Source: Burkholderia diffusa (GTDB taxonomy: Bacteria > Pseudomonadota > Gammaproteobacteria > Burkholderiales > Burkholderiaceae). Taken from it: a DNA stretch of 64,000 nucleotides. The DNA lies in assembly GCF_001718315.1 (NCBI RefSeq), contig NZ_CP013364.1:620001-684000 (forward strand). Reading direction: 5' to 3'. Positions within the stretch are counted from its first letter, which is position 1. The number at the start of each line of letters is the position of its first letter. Below are positions 37,320 to 46,480 of the stretch, in pieces. The translations under genes were made by a program, and so were the position numbers. The notes below the pieces were generated by a model. The model was not told the origin of the DNA. It did no database searches and saw only the letters and a list, made by a program, of their open reading frames with translations.

Positions 37320-38302
37320 TTGGTGGCCTCGATCTCGTCGACGATCTGCTTCATCTGCGGCGTCTTCTCGTACTTGGTCCACAGCGGCTGCATCGCCTTC
37401 ACGAAGGCCGCGCGATCGATCTGCGCAGCCGGCAGGATCTTCGCGCCGCCCTTCGTCACCGCCTGCTGCGCCGATGCCTCGCGCGCGGTCCACAGCTTCT
37501 GGTAGTACGGCACCGAATCGGCCGCGGCCTTCTTGATCGCGGCCTGTTCCTGCGGCGACAGCGTGTCCCAGATCTTCTTCGAGAACACCAGCACTTCCGG
37601 CGTCATCGCGTGCTGCGTCTCCGAGTAGTCGGGCGCCACCTCGAAGTGCTTGGTTTCCTCGTACGACGGCAGGTTGTTTTCCGCCGCGTCGACGAGGCCC
37701 GTCTTCAGGCCCGTGTAGACCTCGGCGAACGGCATCGGCGTCGGCGTGCCGCCCATCGCCTTGATCTCGTCGACCATCAGATCGGACGGTTGCACGCGCA
37801 CCTTCAGCCCTTTCATGTCGGCCGGCGTGCGCACCGGGCGCTTCGCGTAAATCGAGCGCGCGCCACTCTCGTAGAACGTCAGCGCGATCATCCCCTTCGC
37901 CGCGAACGCGTCGAGGATCTTCTGGCCGGCCGGGCCGTACATCGCCTTGCGGAAATGGTCGACGTCGCGGAACAGGAACGGGAACGACGGAATCAGCGAC
38001 TCCGGCACGATCTCGTTGAACGACGCGCCGTTCACGCGCGCCATGTCGATCGCGCCGATCCGCACCTGGTCGACCGTGTCCTTCTCGGAGCCGAGCGCGC
38101 TGTTGCCGAACACCTTGATCGAGTCCTTGCCGCCCGTCAGCTTCGACAGCTCATCGCCCATGTACTTGACCGCCATGTTGGTCGGGAAGCTGTCGCCGTG
38201 CACGTCCGCCGAGCGGAACACGCGGGCCTGCGCGGACACCGCGAAGCCGGCCATCAGCGCGACGGCCAGTGCGGTACGGGAGCGGGTGAATCGGTGCTTC
38301 AT
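37316..38302 (-). CDS. dctP: TRAP transporter solute-binding protein (DctP type)
   Basis: A 328-residue periplasmic binding protein with a Sec signal (RTALAVALMAGFAVSAQA). Typical elements are VHGDSFPTNMAVKYMGDELSKLTGG, GARSIYAKRPVRTPADMKGLKVRVQPSD and AMGGTPTPMPFAEVYTGLKTGLVDAAENN. The Arg in the VRVQ segment is the usual carboxylate anchor. AGGAG precedes ATG 38302. First gene of dctP-Q-M. The substrate is probably a sugar acid. Confidence 0.94.
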   Translation of the reverse strand: MKHRFTRSRTALAVALMAGFAVSAQARVFRSADVHGDSFPTNMAVKYMGDELSKLTGGKDSIKVFGNSALGSEKDTVDQVRIGAIDMARVNGASFNEIVPESLIPSFPFLFRDVDHFRKAMYGPAGQKILDAFAAKGMIALTFYESGARSIYAKRPVRTPADMKGLKVRVQPSDLMVDEIKAMGGTPTPMPFAEVYTGLKTGLVDAAENNLPSYEETKHFEVAPDYSETQHAMTPEVLVFSKKIWDTLSPQEQAAIKKAAADSVPYYQKLWTAREASAQQAVTKGGAKILPAAQIDRAAFVKAMQPLWTKYEKTPQMKQIVDEIEATK

Positions 38303-38389
38303 CGTCAGTCTCCTTGCTGGTTGCTCGTAATCTGGCGGCGATCCGGTCGGCATCCGCACGCATCGGGGCACGGCCGCCGCGGAATCGCA

Positions 38390-38406
38390 GTCATACGTTG
38401 TATGAC
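38390..38406 (-). promoter_or_regulatory. Operator-like palindrome upstream of dctP
   Basis: GTCATAC-GTT-GTATGAC has perfect 7-bp arms, about 90 bases before the dctP start. The form resembles GntR/FCD operators. The divergent region 38303-38883 between dctP and the polygalacturonase gene contains no gene I can support; this palindrome could control either side. Confidence 0.55.
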
Positions 38407-38883
38407 GTGTCGGAGCGAATGTACGTCGGTTAATCGTTTAACTCACTCGGTGCATACCCCTATAAGCACGACTACATTGGGCTGAGGGGCAGCTAAAGGG
38501 AAAAGCCTTCTCCGTTTAGCACATTGTCGGCGAAACGTTTTCCGCCAACCCGCCCGCATTTGAATCGGCACGATGTTGCGCCGTTTTCCCGATGCCGGAC
38601 GCCATCTTTCGTTTCCATTTCCATCGTTATAGGATGACTGACCACGAAATACCGCGGTCCCGGGGCGCCACAAGCGTACGCCGGCCCGACCGCATGCGCA
38701 GCCCGACCGCGCCCGCAACGCCTTTTGCGCCAACCCGAGCCGGAAGCTCCCGCGCCGCCGTTTTCCCGATTGCCGGCAGGACCTGCTCGCGGCACGTTCA
38801 CGCCGCGCGGTCGCGCGCCTGCCGAACGCCCCGATACCAACCCGGCATCGTCCGCAGGCGATGCCACATCAGGAGATACCGTC

Positions 38884-41034
38884 ATGACAACCCGACTTTC
38901 CGGGCCGCACGCACGCCCGCGCGTGCTCGGTCTGTTCGCAGCGCTCGTCGCGACCGCCGCCGCGCTGAGCGCGTGCGGCGGCGGCGATTCGAGCACCGCC
39001 AGCAGCGCGGCCGCCACCTCGCCACCCGCCGCCGTGTTCCAGGTCGGCACGACCACCGTCGACGCCGCGTTGCCGGCCGAGCCGGCCCTGCCCGCCGATA
39101 CGCAGGTCTGCAGCACGCTCGAAGCCGCCAATACGCTCGTGAGCCGCCCCGACGGCTCGCTGCCGCCGGAGGCCGATCCGTCGATCGCAGGCGTCGGCAA
39201 GGCGGTGTCGAGTGCGACGGCGAACCCCGATCAGGCGCGCATCCAGGCCGCGCTCGACGCATGCGGCGCCATGGTGGACGCCGAGGTCGGCGCCACGATC
39301 GCGGCCGCCGACGCATCGGCCACCGCCGCGCAGAAGACGGCGGCCGTGCCGAACGTGAACATCGCCGGTGCGTCCGGCGAGGAGCTGGCCAAGCCCAAGT
39401 ACCGCGCGAGCAAGTTCGCGGTGCGACTCGTCGTCAACCAGACGGGCGGCGGCAACAGCTTCATCAGCGGGCCGCTGACGTTGCCGTCCGGCGTGACGCT
39501 ATGGATCGACAAGGGTGTGACGCTGTACGCATCGCGCGACGTGAAGGCGTATGCGCCGAACGTCGCCGGGCCGTATTGCGGAAACACGGCCGTCAGCGCA
39601 ACGAAGGCCGGCAGTTCGTCGAACTGCCTCGCGCTGATCACCGGCACGAATCTCGTGAATTCGGCCGTGGTCGGCGACGGCAGAATCGACGGGCGCGGCT
39701 ACGCGGAACTCGTGACGTCCGACGCGAAATACCCGCTGATGAAAGTCGACCTCACCTGCTCGAACACCTACGCGGCATACAGGAGCGGCACGGTCGCGCC
39801 GGACGGCACCGCATGCGACGACGGCGGCACCGTCGTGGATTCGAAGTCGACCGTGCGCAACATGACGTGGTGGGATCTCGCGTATCTCGGCAACATGGTG
39901 CAGAACGGCACGACCGGCTTCGGCTCGCAGTCGAATTTCCGATTGATGGTGTTCAACTACGCGAAGAACCTGACGCTGTACCGCATCACGCTGAACAACA
40001 GCCCGAATTTCCACGTGGTGCCGAGCGGCGTCGACGGGCTGACGATCTGGAACGTGAAGGTGCAGACGCCGACACTCGCCGCGTTCGCGAACCCGGCCGG
40101 CAACGGCAACCCGCTGTACAACGGGCAGACGTTCAACGCGGACAACGTGAAGAACACCGACGCATTCGATCCGGGCTCCGCATCGAAACCGACCTCGACG
40201 ACGCTGTCGACCGGCAGCACGACGACGTCGACCAGTGCGATTTCGTTCGACGGGTATCTGAAGAACTTCGTGTTCGCGTACAACTACGTGAGCACCGGTG
40301 ACGATGACATCGCGCTGAAGGGCAGCAACAATCCGTCGCCCGCGGGCTCGGGCCTGTTCGGCATCGACGGCAATCGCGACGTGCGTTCGGATCGCAAATG
40401 GGGCGTCGCGATCGCGCACAACCACATCTACTGGGGGCACGGAATCTCGATCGGCAGCGAGACCAACGGCGGCGTGACGAATGTTCAGGTGTACGACAAT
40501 GCGTTCTGGGATTCGGAGGAAGGCTTGCGGATCAAGTCCGACTATGCGCGCGGCGGCGAGGTGAGCAACATCCGCTATTCGAACATCTGCATCCGCGACG
40601 CGAAGAACGCGCTGCTGTTCACGCCGTATTACAGCACCAAGGCCGTGCCGGCGAGCGGGCCGCTGTATCCGAACTTCCACGACATCTCGCTCGCCAACGT
40701 CATGATCTTGGGCGCGGCCGGCGTGAAGCTGCAGGGGTTCGAAGCGAATACCGGCGGGTATGGCGAGCCGGCGTTCCCGCTCGTGATGTCGCTGACCGAC
40801 GTGGTGGCCGACACGCCCGACGCCATCTCGACGATCGCATCCGATGCGAACCTCACGCTGCGCAACGTGAACCTGCCGGTGTTCGCATCGACCGCGAACC
40901 GCGTCGTCGTGAACGGCCAGGCGACGCTCAATGCGCGTCCGGCCAACGTGGTCGACTGCAGCAAGGCGTTCGTCGACTTCCCCGGCATCGACCAGTCGAA
41001 CCCGTTCGGCTCGACGTGGGCGCCGTCGTTGTAA
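38884..41034 (+). CDS. Lipoprotein polygalacturonase (GH28)
   Basis: A 716-residue pectin-degrading hydrolase. The lipobox LSAC near residue 31 predicts an outer-membrane lipoprotein; about 150 low-complexity Ala/Ser residues follow before the right-handed beta-helix. All GH28 catalytic signatures are present: N424-T-D426, D473-D-D475, G-H519-G and R549-I-K551. It cleaves alpha-1,4-galacturonan at or outside the cell surface, releasing galacturonate or oligomers. AGGAG precedes ATG 38884. The divergent TRAP transporter genes suggest a degrade-and-import unit. The protein is longer than common polygalacturonases because of its N-terminal extension. Confidence 0.94.
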   Translation: MTTRLSGPHARPRVLGLFAALVATAAALSACGGGDSSTASSAAATSPPAAVFQVGTTTVDAALPAEPALPADTQVCSTLEAANTLVSRPDGSLPPEADPSIAGVGKAVSSATANPDQARIQAALDACGAMVDAEVGATIAAADASATAAQKTAAVPNVNIAGASGEELAKPKYRASKFAVRLVVNQTGGGNSFISGPLTLPSGVTLWIDKGVTLYASRDVKAYAPNVAGPYCGNTAVSATKAGSSSNCLALITGTNLVNSAVVGDGRIDGRGYAELVTSDAKYPLMKVDLTCSNTYAAYRSGTVAPDGTACDDGGTVVDSKSTVRNMTWWDLAYLGNMVQNGTTGFGSQSNFRLMVFNYAKNLTLYRITLNNSPNFHVVPSGVDGLTIWNVKVQTPTLAAFANPAGNGNPLYNGQTFNADNVKNTDAFDPGSASKPTSTTLSTGSTTTSTSAISFDGYLKNFVFAYNYVSTGDDDIALKGSNNPSPAGSGLFGIDGNRDVRSDRKWGVAIAHNHIYWGHGISIGSETNGGVTNVQVYDNAFWDSEEGLRIKSDYARGGEVSNIRYSNICIRDAKNALLFTPYYSTKAVPASGPLYPNFHDISLANVMILGAAGVKLQGFEANTGGYGEPAFPLVMSLTDVVADTPDAISTIASDANLTLRNVNLPVFASTANRVVVNGQATLNARPANVVDCSKAFVDFPGIDQSNPFGSTWAPSL

Positions 41035-41211
41035 CGACGATGCGATGACGACGATTCCATCGCGTCATCAGGGGAATCGCGTCATCGTGGCCGGTGCGCC
41101 GCGTCGTTGCGCGCTTCCGGCGTGCGGGTCGGCGCCTGCAAGCATGCAGGCGCAGCGGGCACGCGCGATGCGTGCTCGCGGCGACGTCGGACATGCGAAA
41201 GGAGGTATGTG

Positions 41212-41406
41212 ATGCAGACGACCAGAACGTCGGCAGGGCCGAATCAGGACACGCCGCTGAATCCGGGCGACGAAGGGCCGCCCGATGCGCCGGGCGTGGG
41301 CGAGGACCTGTGCAGCGTGTGTCGCGGCACGGGCATGATCGAAGGACAGCCGTGCATGGTGTGCGGCGGGACGGGCAAGGTGCTGCAGGGAATCGGCGGC
41401 GGATAG
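41212..41406 (+). CDS. Small tandem CxxCxGxG zinc-finger protein
   Basis: A 64-residue protein with two CxxCxGxG motifs (CSVCRGTGMIEG and CMVCGGTGKVLQG), one zinc module as in DnaJ's cysteine-rich domain, without a J domain. A perfect GGAGGT ribosome site lies five bases before ATG 41212. The N-terminal half is Pro/Gly/Asp-rich. Possible roles are redox chaperone or metal-binding protein; none is shown. Confidence 0.8.
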   Translation: MQTTRTSAGPNQDTPLNPGDEGPPDAPGVGEDLCSVCRGTGMIEGQPCMVCGGTGKVLQGIGGG

Positions 41407-41530
41407 GCGACCGACACGCATGCAGGCCGGTTGCCGCGATGCCCGGACGGGCGGTGCCGCGCATGCGACGCGCCTCGGCGTCGGAATCTGCTGCAACGTG
41501 GCGTGCGCAGCGTCCTGGACGGACGCGCCC

Positions 41531-42211
41531 TCAACGACCGAGGCGTCGATCCCGCAGGAACGCGTTCAACTCGCCGCCCGCATGCTCGATATGTCGCTTG
41601 AGCAGCGATGCCGCGTTGCGCGCATCGCCCTTGCGGCACAACGCGACCAGTTCGGCGTGTTCGGATTCGGCCACGTCGCGCGCGGCCTCGGACAGCGACA
41701 GCTGCACGCGCGTGTAGCGGTCGGTCTGCTGCAGCAGCGACGCGACGATCGCCGCCGTCTTCGGCTGGTCGGCGCGCGACAGCAGCAGATGATGCAGTTC
41801 GGTGTTCAGTTCGCCCCAGCGCCCTGACTGGCTCGCATGCAGCACTTCGCTGTATTCCTCGAGGATCGCATCGAGCCGCGCGAAATCCTCGGCGGTCAGC
41901 TTCGGAATCGACTTCTTCAGCAGCACGGGTTCCAGCAGCGCGCGCAGTTCGAATAGTTCCGTGATGTCTTCCGGGGATAGTTCCGAGACGATGGCCCCCT
42001 TGTGGGGCAGGATCTTGACGAGCCCTTCGCTCTCGAGTTGCACGAGCGCTTCGCGCAGCGGGATCCGACTGATGCCGAGCTCGGTCGCCAGCGCATCCTG
42101 GCGAAGCTGATAGCCGTCGACATACTCCCCTGTCAGGATACGGCGGCGCAATTCGTTCGCTGCGGCTTCGGCGCGCGTGGCGTAGACAAGAGCAGGGCGT
42201 TTCTCGTTCAT
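41531..42211 (-). CDS. GntR-family transcriptional regulator, FCD subfamily
   Basis: A 226-residue repressor. The winged HTH is at residues about 10-75 (AAANELRRRILTGEYVDGYQLRQDALATELGISRIPLREALVQLESEGLVKILPHKGAIVS) and the all-helical FCD ligand-binding domain follows (ELFELRALLEPVLL ... LHASQSGRWGELNTELHHLLL). FCD members respond to carboxylic or amino acids. A palindrome at 42274-42292 upstream matches two sites between the MHS transporter and HypD-like lyase genes, so it probably controls those and itself. Confidence 0.92.
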   Translation of the reverse strand: MNEKRPALVYATRAEAAANELRRRILTGEYVDGYQLRQDALATELGISRIPLREALVQLESEGLVKILPHKGAIVSELSPEDITELFELRALLEPVLLKKSIPKLTAEDFARLDAILEEYSEVLHASQSGRWGELNTELHHLLLSRADQPKTAAIVASLLQQTDRYTRVQLSLSEAARDVAESEHAELVALCRKGDARNAASLLKRHIEHAGGELNAFLRDRRLGR

Positions 42212-42273
42212 GTTGCGGTTCGGACTGGGGGAAGGCGGTCAGGCAAATGCCGGCGCGGCAGCGGATATTGCAT

Positions 42274-42292
42274 ATTTTCTACAATATTAGCA
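42274..42292. promoter_or_regulatory. Operator-like site before the GntR gene
   Basis: ATTTTCTACAATATTAGCA, about 60 bases upstream of the regulator start. It agrees with the other two sites of this motif at 14 to 15 positions, with the core ATTTTNTACAATAT intact. It suggests autoregulation. Confidence 0.6.
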
Positions 42293-42501
42293 GAGCGCCC
42301 GTGCCGCCGGAGCGGCCGCCGCACGGGCCTTCACGCTGCCGCGCCGTTCGTTCCCGCTGCCAAAAAACGGGGCGTTCGTGGATTTTTGCGGATGTCGCTT
42401 CCCGGCCCATTGCTGCCAGCAAGTCGTTGTACCTCCGAGGCCGGGATCCGAAAGCTCGCCGTCCCTTCACCGATCGGTTGAGCCCCAATGGCAAGCACGG
42501 G

Positions 42502-42885
42502 TCAGAGATCTCCGCGCACTTCACCGGTTCCCAGCGCGGTCCGCTGCCGGTTGACCTCCGCCCAAAGCTCATCGCTGTCGTCATTGCGCAGCACGACCAT
42601 GGTGTCCAGTTGATCGTCGGTCACGCCGAAGTATTCCAGGATTTCCCCGCGAACCGCATCGACGAATTGTGCGTACTCCGGGGTTGCCTGGGCCTGCGCG
42701 TGCAGGGCATCGTATGCTGCATCGTCCGCGCCGCCACCGTGCTCGTCGATGTAGCGCGAAATCCACTGGTCGCGTTCGTGGTCGTAATCGGCCTCGGCGC
42801 GCATCGCCTGGACAGCCGTGTAGAAATCCAATTGGGCAAACGCGGCGATCGCCGCCGTCGTCGCCTCGTCGAATGTAGTCGTCAT
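42502..42885 (-). CDS. Conserved-looking hypothetical protein
   Basis: A 127-residue acidic protein that I do not recognise. It is rich in Asp, Glu and Ala (TTTFDEATTAAIAAFAQLDFYTAVQAMRAEADYDHERDQ), predicted helical and soluble, with no signal peptide. Codon-position bias is good, so it is likely real. ATG 42885 is preferred because of an upstream GAGA; ATG 42906 adds seven residues. The 313 bp between it and rdgC hold nothing else I can support. Confidence 0.65.
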   Translation of the reverse strand: MTTTFDEATTAAIAAFAQLDFYTAVQAMRAEADYDHERDQWISRYIDEHGGGADDAAYDALHAQAQATPEYAQFVDAVRGEILEYFGVTDDQLDTMVVLRNDDSDELWAEVNRQRTALGTGEVRGDL

Positions 42886-43198
42886 ACCATTTCTCATGTT
42901 GGTCATCGCGCATCATCGCACGGGTCGCACCCGGGCAGGCGCCGCGAATTCGCACGGTGCACGCATCGCCTGACGCCGACGTTCGGCTCGTGCACTCTCG
43001 CGCTTGTTCAATGGCCGTGTCGGCATCCCGGGCCGCTGCCCCGCAAGTGTGTCACCTTGTCGTCGTTGACGGGAACGATCGTTCCGTTCAGCAGGCGAAG
43101 CCGACGTCCGAGTGTCCGCGCAGCCACGGGATCGTTCGACTGCTCCTGACCGGCAAACGTCACCGTCATATAGAATGATGCGCTTTGCCCGCACGCCT

Positions 43199-44122
43199 AT
43201 GTGGTTCAAGAATCTTCAGCTTCATCGTCTTCCGGCACCGTGGGCCGTTACCCCCGATCAGATGGAAGAATGGCTGGCGCCCCACGCGTTTCAGCCGGGC
43301 TCCAGCGTCGAAATGCAGCGCGTCGGATGGGCGTCGCCGCGTGACGACGGCGCGCTCGTGTATTCGATCAACCGGCAGATGCTGCTGACGTTTCGCGCCG
43401 AAAAGAAGCTGCTGCCGGCCTCCGTCGTCAATCAGGTGACCAAGGCCCGGGCGCTTGAAGTCGAAGAGCAGCAGGGCTTCAAGGTCGGACGAAAACAGCT
43501 GCGCGAACTCAAGGAACAGGTTACCGACGAACTGCTGCCGCGCGCGTTCAGCATTCGCCGCGATACCCGCGTGTGGATCGATACGGTGAACGGCTGGCTC
43601 GTCATCGATGCGGCTGCACAGGCTCTTGCCGACGACGTTCGCGGGCTGCTCGTGAAATCGATCCACCCATTGCCGCTCGCCGGCGTTCAGGTGGCGCTCT
43701 CGCCGGTTGCCGCGATGACGGATTGGCTGCTGTCCGGCGACGCGCCAGGCGGATTCACCGTGGACCAGGACGCCGAGTTGCGCTCGAGCGGCGAAGGGGG
43801 TGCCACGGTGCGATACGTCGGCCACGCGCTGGAAGCGAACGACATGCGCCGCCACATCGAGGCCGGCAAACAATGCATGCGCCTCGCAATGACCTGGAAT
43901 GACCGAATCTCCTTCGTGCTGACACCGTCGCTGACGATCAAGCGCGTCACGCCGCTCGACGTGATCAAGGAAGCGACGGATCCCACCGCGCAGAACGACG
44001 ACGAACGCTTCGACTCGGACGTCACGCTGATGACGGGCGAACTGGGGCGGATGTTGACCGATCTTGTCGATATCCTGGGTGGCGATCGGCACGACGCGAT
44101 TCATCAAGCGGCAGCAGCCTGA
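43199..44122 (+). CDS. rdgC: Recombination-associated protein RdgC
   Basis: A 307-residue protein of normal family length (E. coli 303) starting MWFKNLQLHRLPAPW. It forms a DNA-encircling ring dimer that limits RecA activity. Signatures include LTFRAEKKLLPASVVNQ, EEQQGFKVGRKQLRELKEQVTDELLPRAF and CMRLAMTWNDRISFVLTPSLTIKRV. ATG 43199 was chosen over the frame start at 43112. It stands alone, unrelated to its catabolic neighbours. Confidence 0.97.
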   Translation: MWFKNLQLHRLPAPWAVTPDQMEEWLAPHAFQPGSSVEMQRVGWASPRDDGALVYSINRQMLLTFRAEKKLLPASVVNQVTKARALEVEEQQGFKVGRKQLRELKEQVTDELLPRAFSIRRDTRVWIDTVNGWLVIDAAAQALADDVRGLLVKSIHPLPLAGVQVALSPVAAMTDWLLSGDAPGGFTVDQDAELRSSGEGGATVRYVGHALEANDMRRHIEAGKQCMRLAMTWNDRISFVLTPSLTIKRVTPLDVIKEATDPTAQNDDERFDSDVTLMTGELGRMLTDLVDILGGDRHDAIHQAAAA

Positions 44123-44453
44123 ACCGTGCCTGCTTTCGACGATCCCTCCCTGCGGCGGTGAGGCTTCATGCTGACGCGACATGTCGAGCAGGACCGTCGC
44201 CGCTTCGGCGCGGGTCGCGGGCGCTCGGCCGCGATCCGTAGGAGATCGGTGCAATTCCTGAAAGCGGCCGCGATCGTCCAGGAGACCGGGCAATTCGTAC
44301 GAGGCGTGCGTCATTTGCCTCCCATCAAGGTCGACAGCAATCCTTAAGAATTGGTTTGGTTGCTACCGATCTCGCGGATGCGGTCGACTCACCGCTCACG
44401 CCCGAACACCGATCGTCTTCCCCTCGCTCCCCCGAAAATCCGCGACGAACCGG

Positions 44454-44477
44454 AAAAAAGCCACCCTCGCGGGTGGC
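44454..44477 (-). terminator. Rho-independent terminator of the MHS transporter gene
   Basis: On the minus strand GCCACCC-GCGA-GGGTGGC is followed by TTTTTT. It lies 35 bases after the transporter stop. The rest of the 44123-44511 gap shows no gene. Confidence 0.9.
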
Positions 44478-44511
44478 TTCCGTGCATTCAATCAGGCTTT
44501 GGTCGCATACG

Positions 44512-45891
44512 TCATGCGCGGACCCGCCGGCTCGCCTCCGCATCGACGTCGCGCAGCGACTTGCCGCGCGTTTCCTTCGCGAGGCCCACGCATACGATCG
44601 AGATCGCCGCCGCCGCGACCAGATACAGCGCGATCGGCGTCGACGAATGGTAGCGCTCGAGCAGCGACAGCCCGATCAACGGCGCGAGCGAGCCGGCCAT
44701 CAGCGGCGCGACCTGATAGCACAGCGACAGCGCGGTATAGCGCACGTTGGTCGGGAACATCTCGGTCATTAGCGCGGAATACGGCGAGTAGGTCATCGAT
44801 TCGATGAACAGGCCGAGCACGATCGCGGCCATGATGATCCAGTCGTTGCCGGTATCCATCATCGGGAACGCGACGAAACCCCAGCCGGCGGTCAGCATCG
44901 CGCCGGTCAGGTACACGGGCTTGCGGCCGACGAGGTCGGACATCAGCCCCATCAACGGGATGAAGAAGAAGTGAATCGCGTTGCCGGCGAACATCAGCTT
45001 CAGGATCCGCGTGGTATCGAAGCCGACGACCAGCTTCAGGTAGGTCAACGAGAACGTGACGACCATGTAGTACAGAATGTTCTCGGCAAAGCGCGCGCCG
45101 ATACCGATCAGCACCTGCCGCCAGTGGTACTTCAGCACGTGCCCCACGCCGAGCTGCTTTTCCTGCGTCCGCGCCCGGCGCGCCTGCGCTTCCTTGAAGA
45201 TCGGCGCATCGTCGACCTTGCGCCGAATCCAGAAACCGATCAGCACGACCACCGCCGAGAACCAGAACGCCGCACGCCAGCCCCACGACAGGAAGTCTGC
45301 CTCGGACAGCGAGCTCGACAGCACCAGCAGGATGATCGTCGCGACCAGGTTGCCGGCCGGCACGCCAGCTTGCGGCCAGCTGGCCCAGTAGCCGCGGCGG
45401 TTGTCCGGGCTGTGCTCGCTGACCAGCAGGATCGCACCGCCCCACTCGCCGCCGAACGCGAAGCCCTGGATCAGGCGCAGCGACACCAGCAGCACCGGCG
45501 CCCAGTAGCCGATCGCATCGAAGGTCGGCAGGCAGCCCATCAGGAACGTCGTGATGCCGACCACGATCAGGCTGACCTGCAGCAGATACTTGCGGCCGAA
45601 CTTGTCGCCGTAGTAGCCGAACACCAGCCCGCCGATCGGGCGCGCGGCGAATCCCACCGCATACAGCGCGAACGCCGCGAGCAGGCCATCGATCGGATTG
45701 CCCGTCTTCTTGAAGAAGTGCGTGCCGAACACCAGCGCCGACGCCGTTCCATACAGGAAGAACTCGTACCACTCCGCCACCGACCCGACCATCGACGCCG
45801 CGACGACCCGTTTCAATTCCCGTTTCGACGCCGTGTCCTGCACGGCCGCCGCACCACCAGGCGAGACTGCCTCGCCGACCTGACTTGTCAT
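44512..45891 (-). CDS. MFS transporter, metabolite:H+ symporter (MHS) family
   Basis: A 459-residue transporter with 12 membrane segments. VGSVAEWYEFFLYGTASALVFG, GYYGDKFGRKYLLQVSL, QGFAFGGEWGGAILLVSEHSP and MSDLVGRKPVYLTGAM are MHS signatures. ATG 45891 follows a GAGGAGA site. It is divergent from the HypD-like lyase gene and both share a palindromic motif, so it probably imports the substrate of that pathway, for example hydroxyproline. A clear terminator ends the unit. Confidence 0.93.
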   Translation of the reverse strand: MTSQVGEAVSPGGAAAVQDTASKRELKRVVAASMVGSVAEWYEFFLYGTASALVFGTHFFKKTGNPIDGLLAAFALYAVGFAARPIGGLVFGYYGDKFGRKYLLQVSLIVVGITTFLMGCLPTFDAIGYWAPVLLVSLRLIQGFAFGGEWGGAILLVSEHSPDNRRGYWASWPQAGVPAGNLVATIILLVLSSSLSEADFLSWGWRAAFWFSAVVVLIGFWIRRKVDDAPIFKEAQARRARTQEKQLGVGHVLKYHWRQVLIGIGARFAENILYYMVVTFSLTYLKLVVGFDTTRILKLMFAGNAIHFFFIPLMGLMSDLVGRKPVYLTGAMLTAGWGFVAFPMMDTGNDWIIMAAIVLGLFIESMTYSPYSALMTEMFPTNVRYTALSLCYQVAPLMAGSLAPLIGLSLLERYHSSTPIALYLVAAAAISIVCVGLAKETRGKSLRDVDAEASRRVRA

Positions 45892-45959
45892 CTCCGTATC
45901 TCCTCTCGTTGTCTTCCATTTCCCTTGACGGACCGGTTCGCGAGTAAGCCCGCCGAAAG

Positions 45960-45978
45960 ATTTTATACAATATCCAAT
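45960..45978. promoter_or_regulatory. Operator-like palindrome before the MHS transporter gene
   Basis: ATTTTATACAATATCCAAT, about 70 bases upstream of the transporter start. It matches the reverse strand of the 46267-46285 site at 17 of 19 positions. Confidence 0.7.
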
Positions 45979-46266
45979 ACACAATCTACGCAATCTCAAA
46001 AATGCTTTCGGTAAGAATGCGACACATCGGCATGCGGCCACAGGTCGTCCCGAACGCTAGCGGAGGAAGGGATTTGGTCAGATGAAAACGCGACGGCAAC
46101 GGTTTGCACAACGCTTGTCCGGCTGCGCGGGCCATCGGAGGGAGCCGCGATACGCACCGCACCGACTTCGCCGGGATCGTTCGCCATCGTCGCCAGAGGC
46201 CATCGCAGAGCGGTGCGCCGGCCGCCACGACGTGCCGGAACAACGACCTTCGTCACGCCCTTTTTT

Positions 46267-46285
46267 ATTTTATATTGTATAAAAT
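46267..46285. promoter_or_regulatory. Perfect operator-like palindrome before the lyase gene
   Basis: ATTTTATA-TTG-TATAAAAT is a perfect inverted repeat in a strikingly AT-rich patch. It is about 195 bases before the lyase ATG. The 45892-46480 gap contains no gene that I can support. Confidence 0.7.
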
Positions 46286-46480
46286 ATGCGAACTGGCTAG
46301 AATGCACTCGTCGATTGGCTGACTCTCGGGCGAAACCGGAGGCAACGTTTCGGCACCGAGGCAGACAAGAGGTGGCCAGCCGCCGTCCGATCGCGTGAAG
46401 CACCGACGAGATGGCGAGCGAGCGTACCGCCCACGTTGCCAGCGATGGCAGTTGACCCTATCTGAATGTGAGGAAACGAG

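Noticed and set aside
41044..41069. GATGACG/CGTCATC repeat after the polygalacturonase as terminator
   Set aside because: A seven-base stem with a twelve-base loop and no T run is too weak, and the region has several similar GTCATC repeats by chance.
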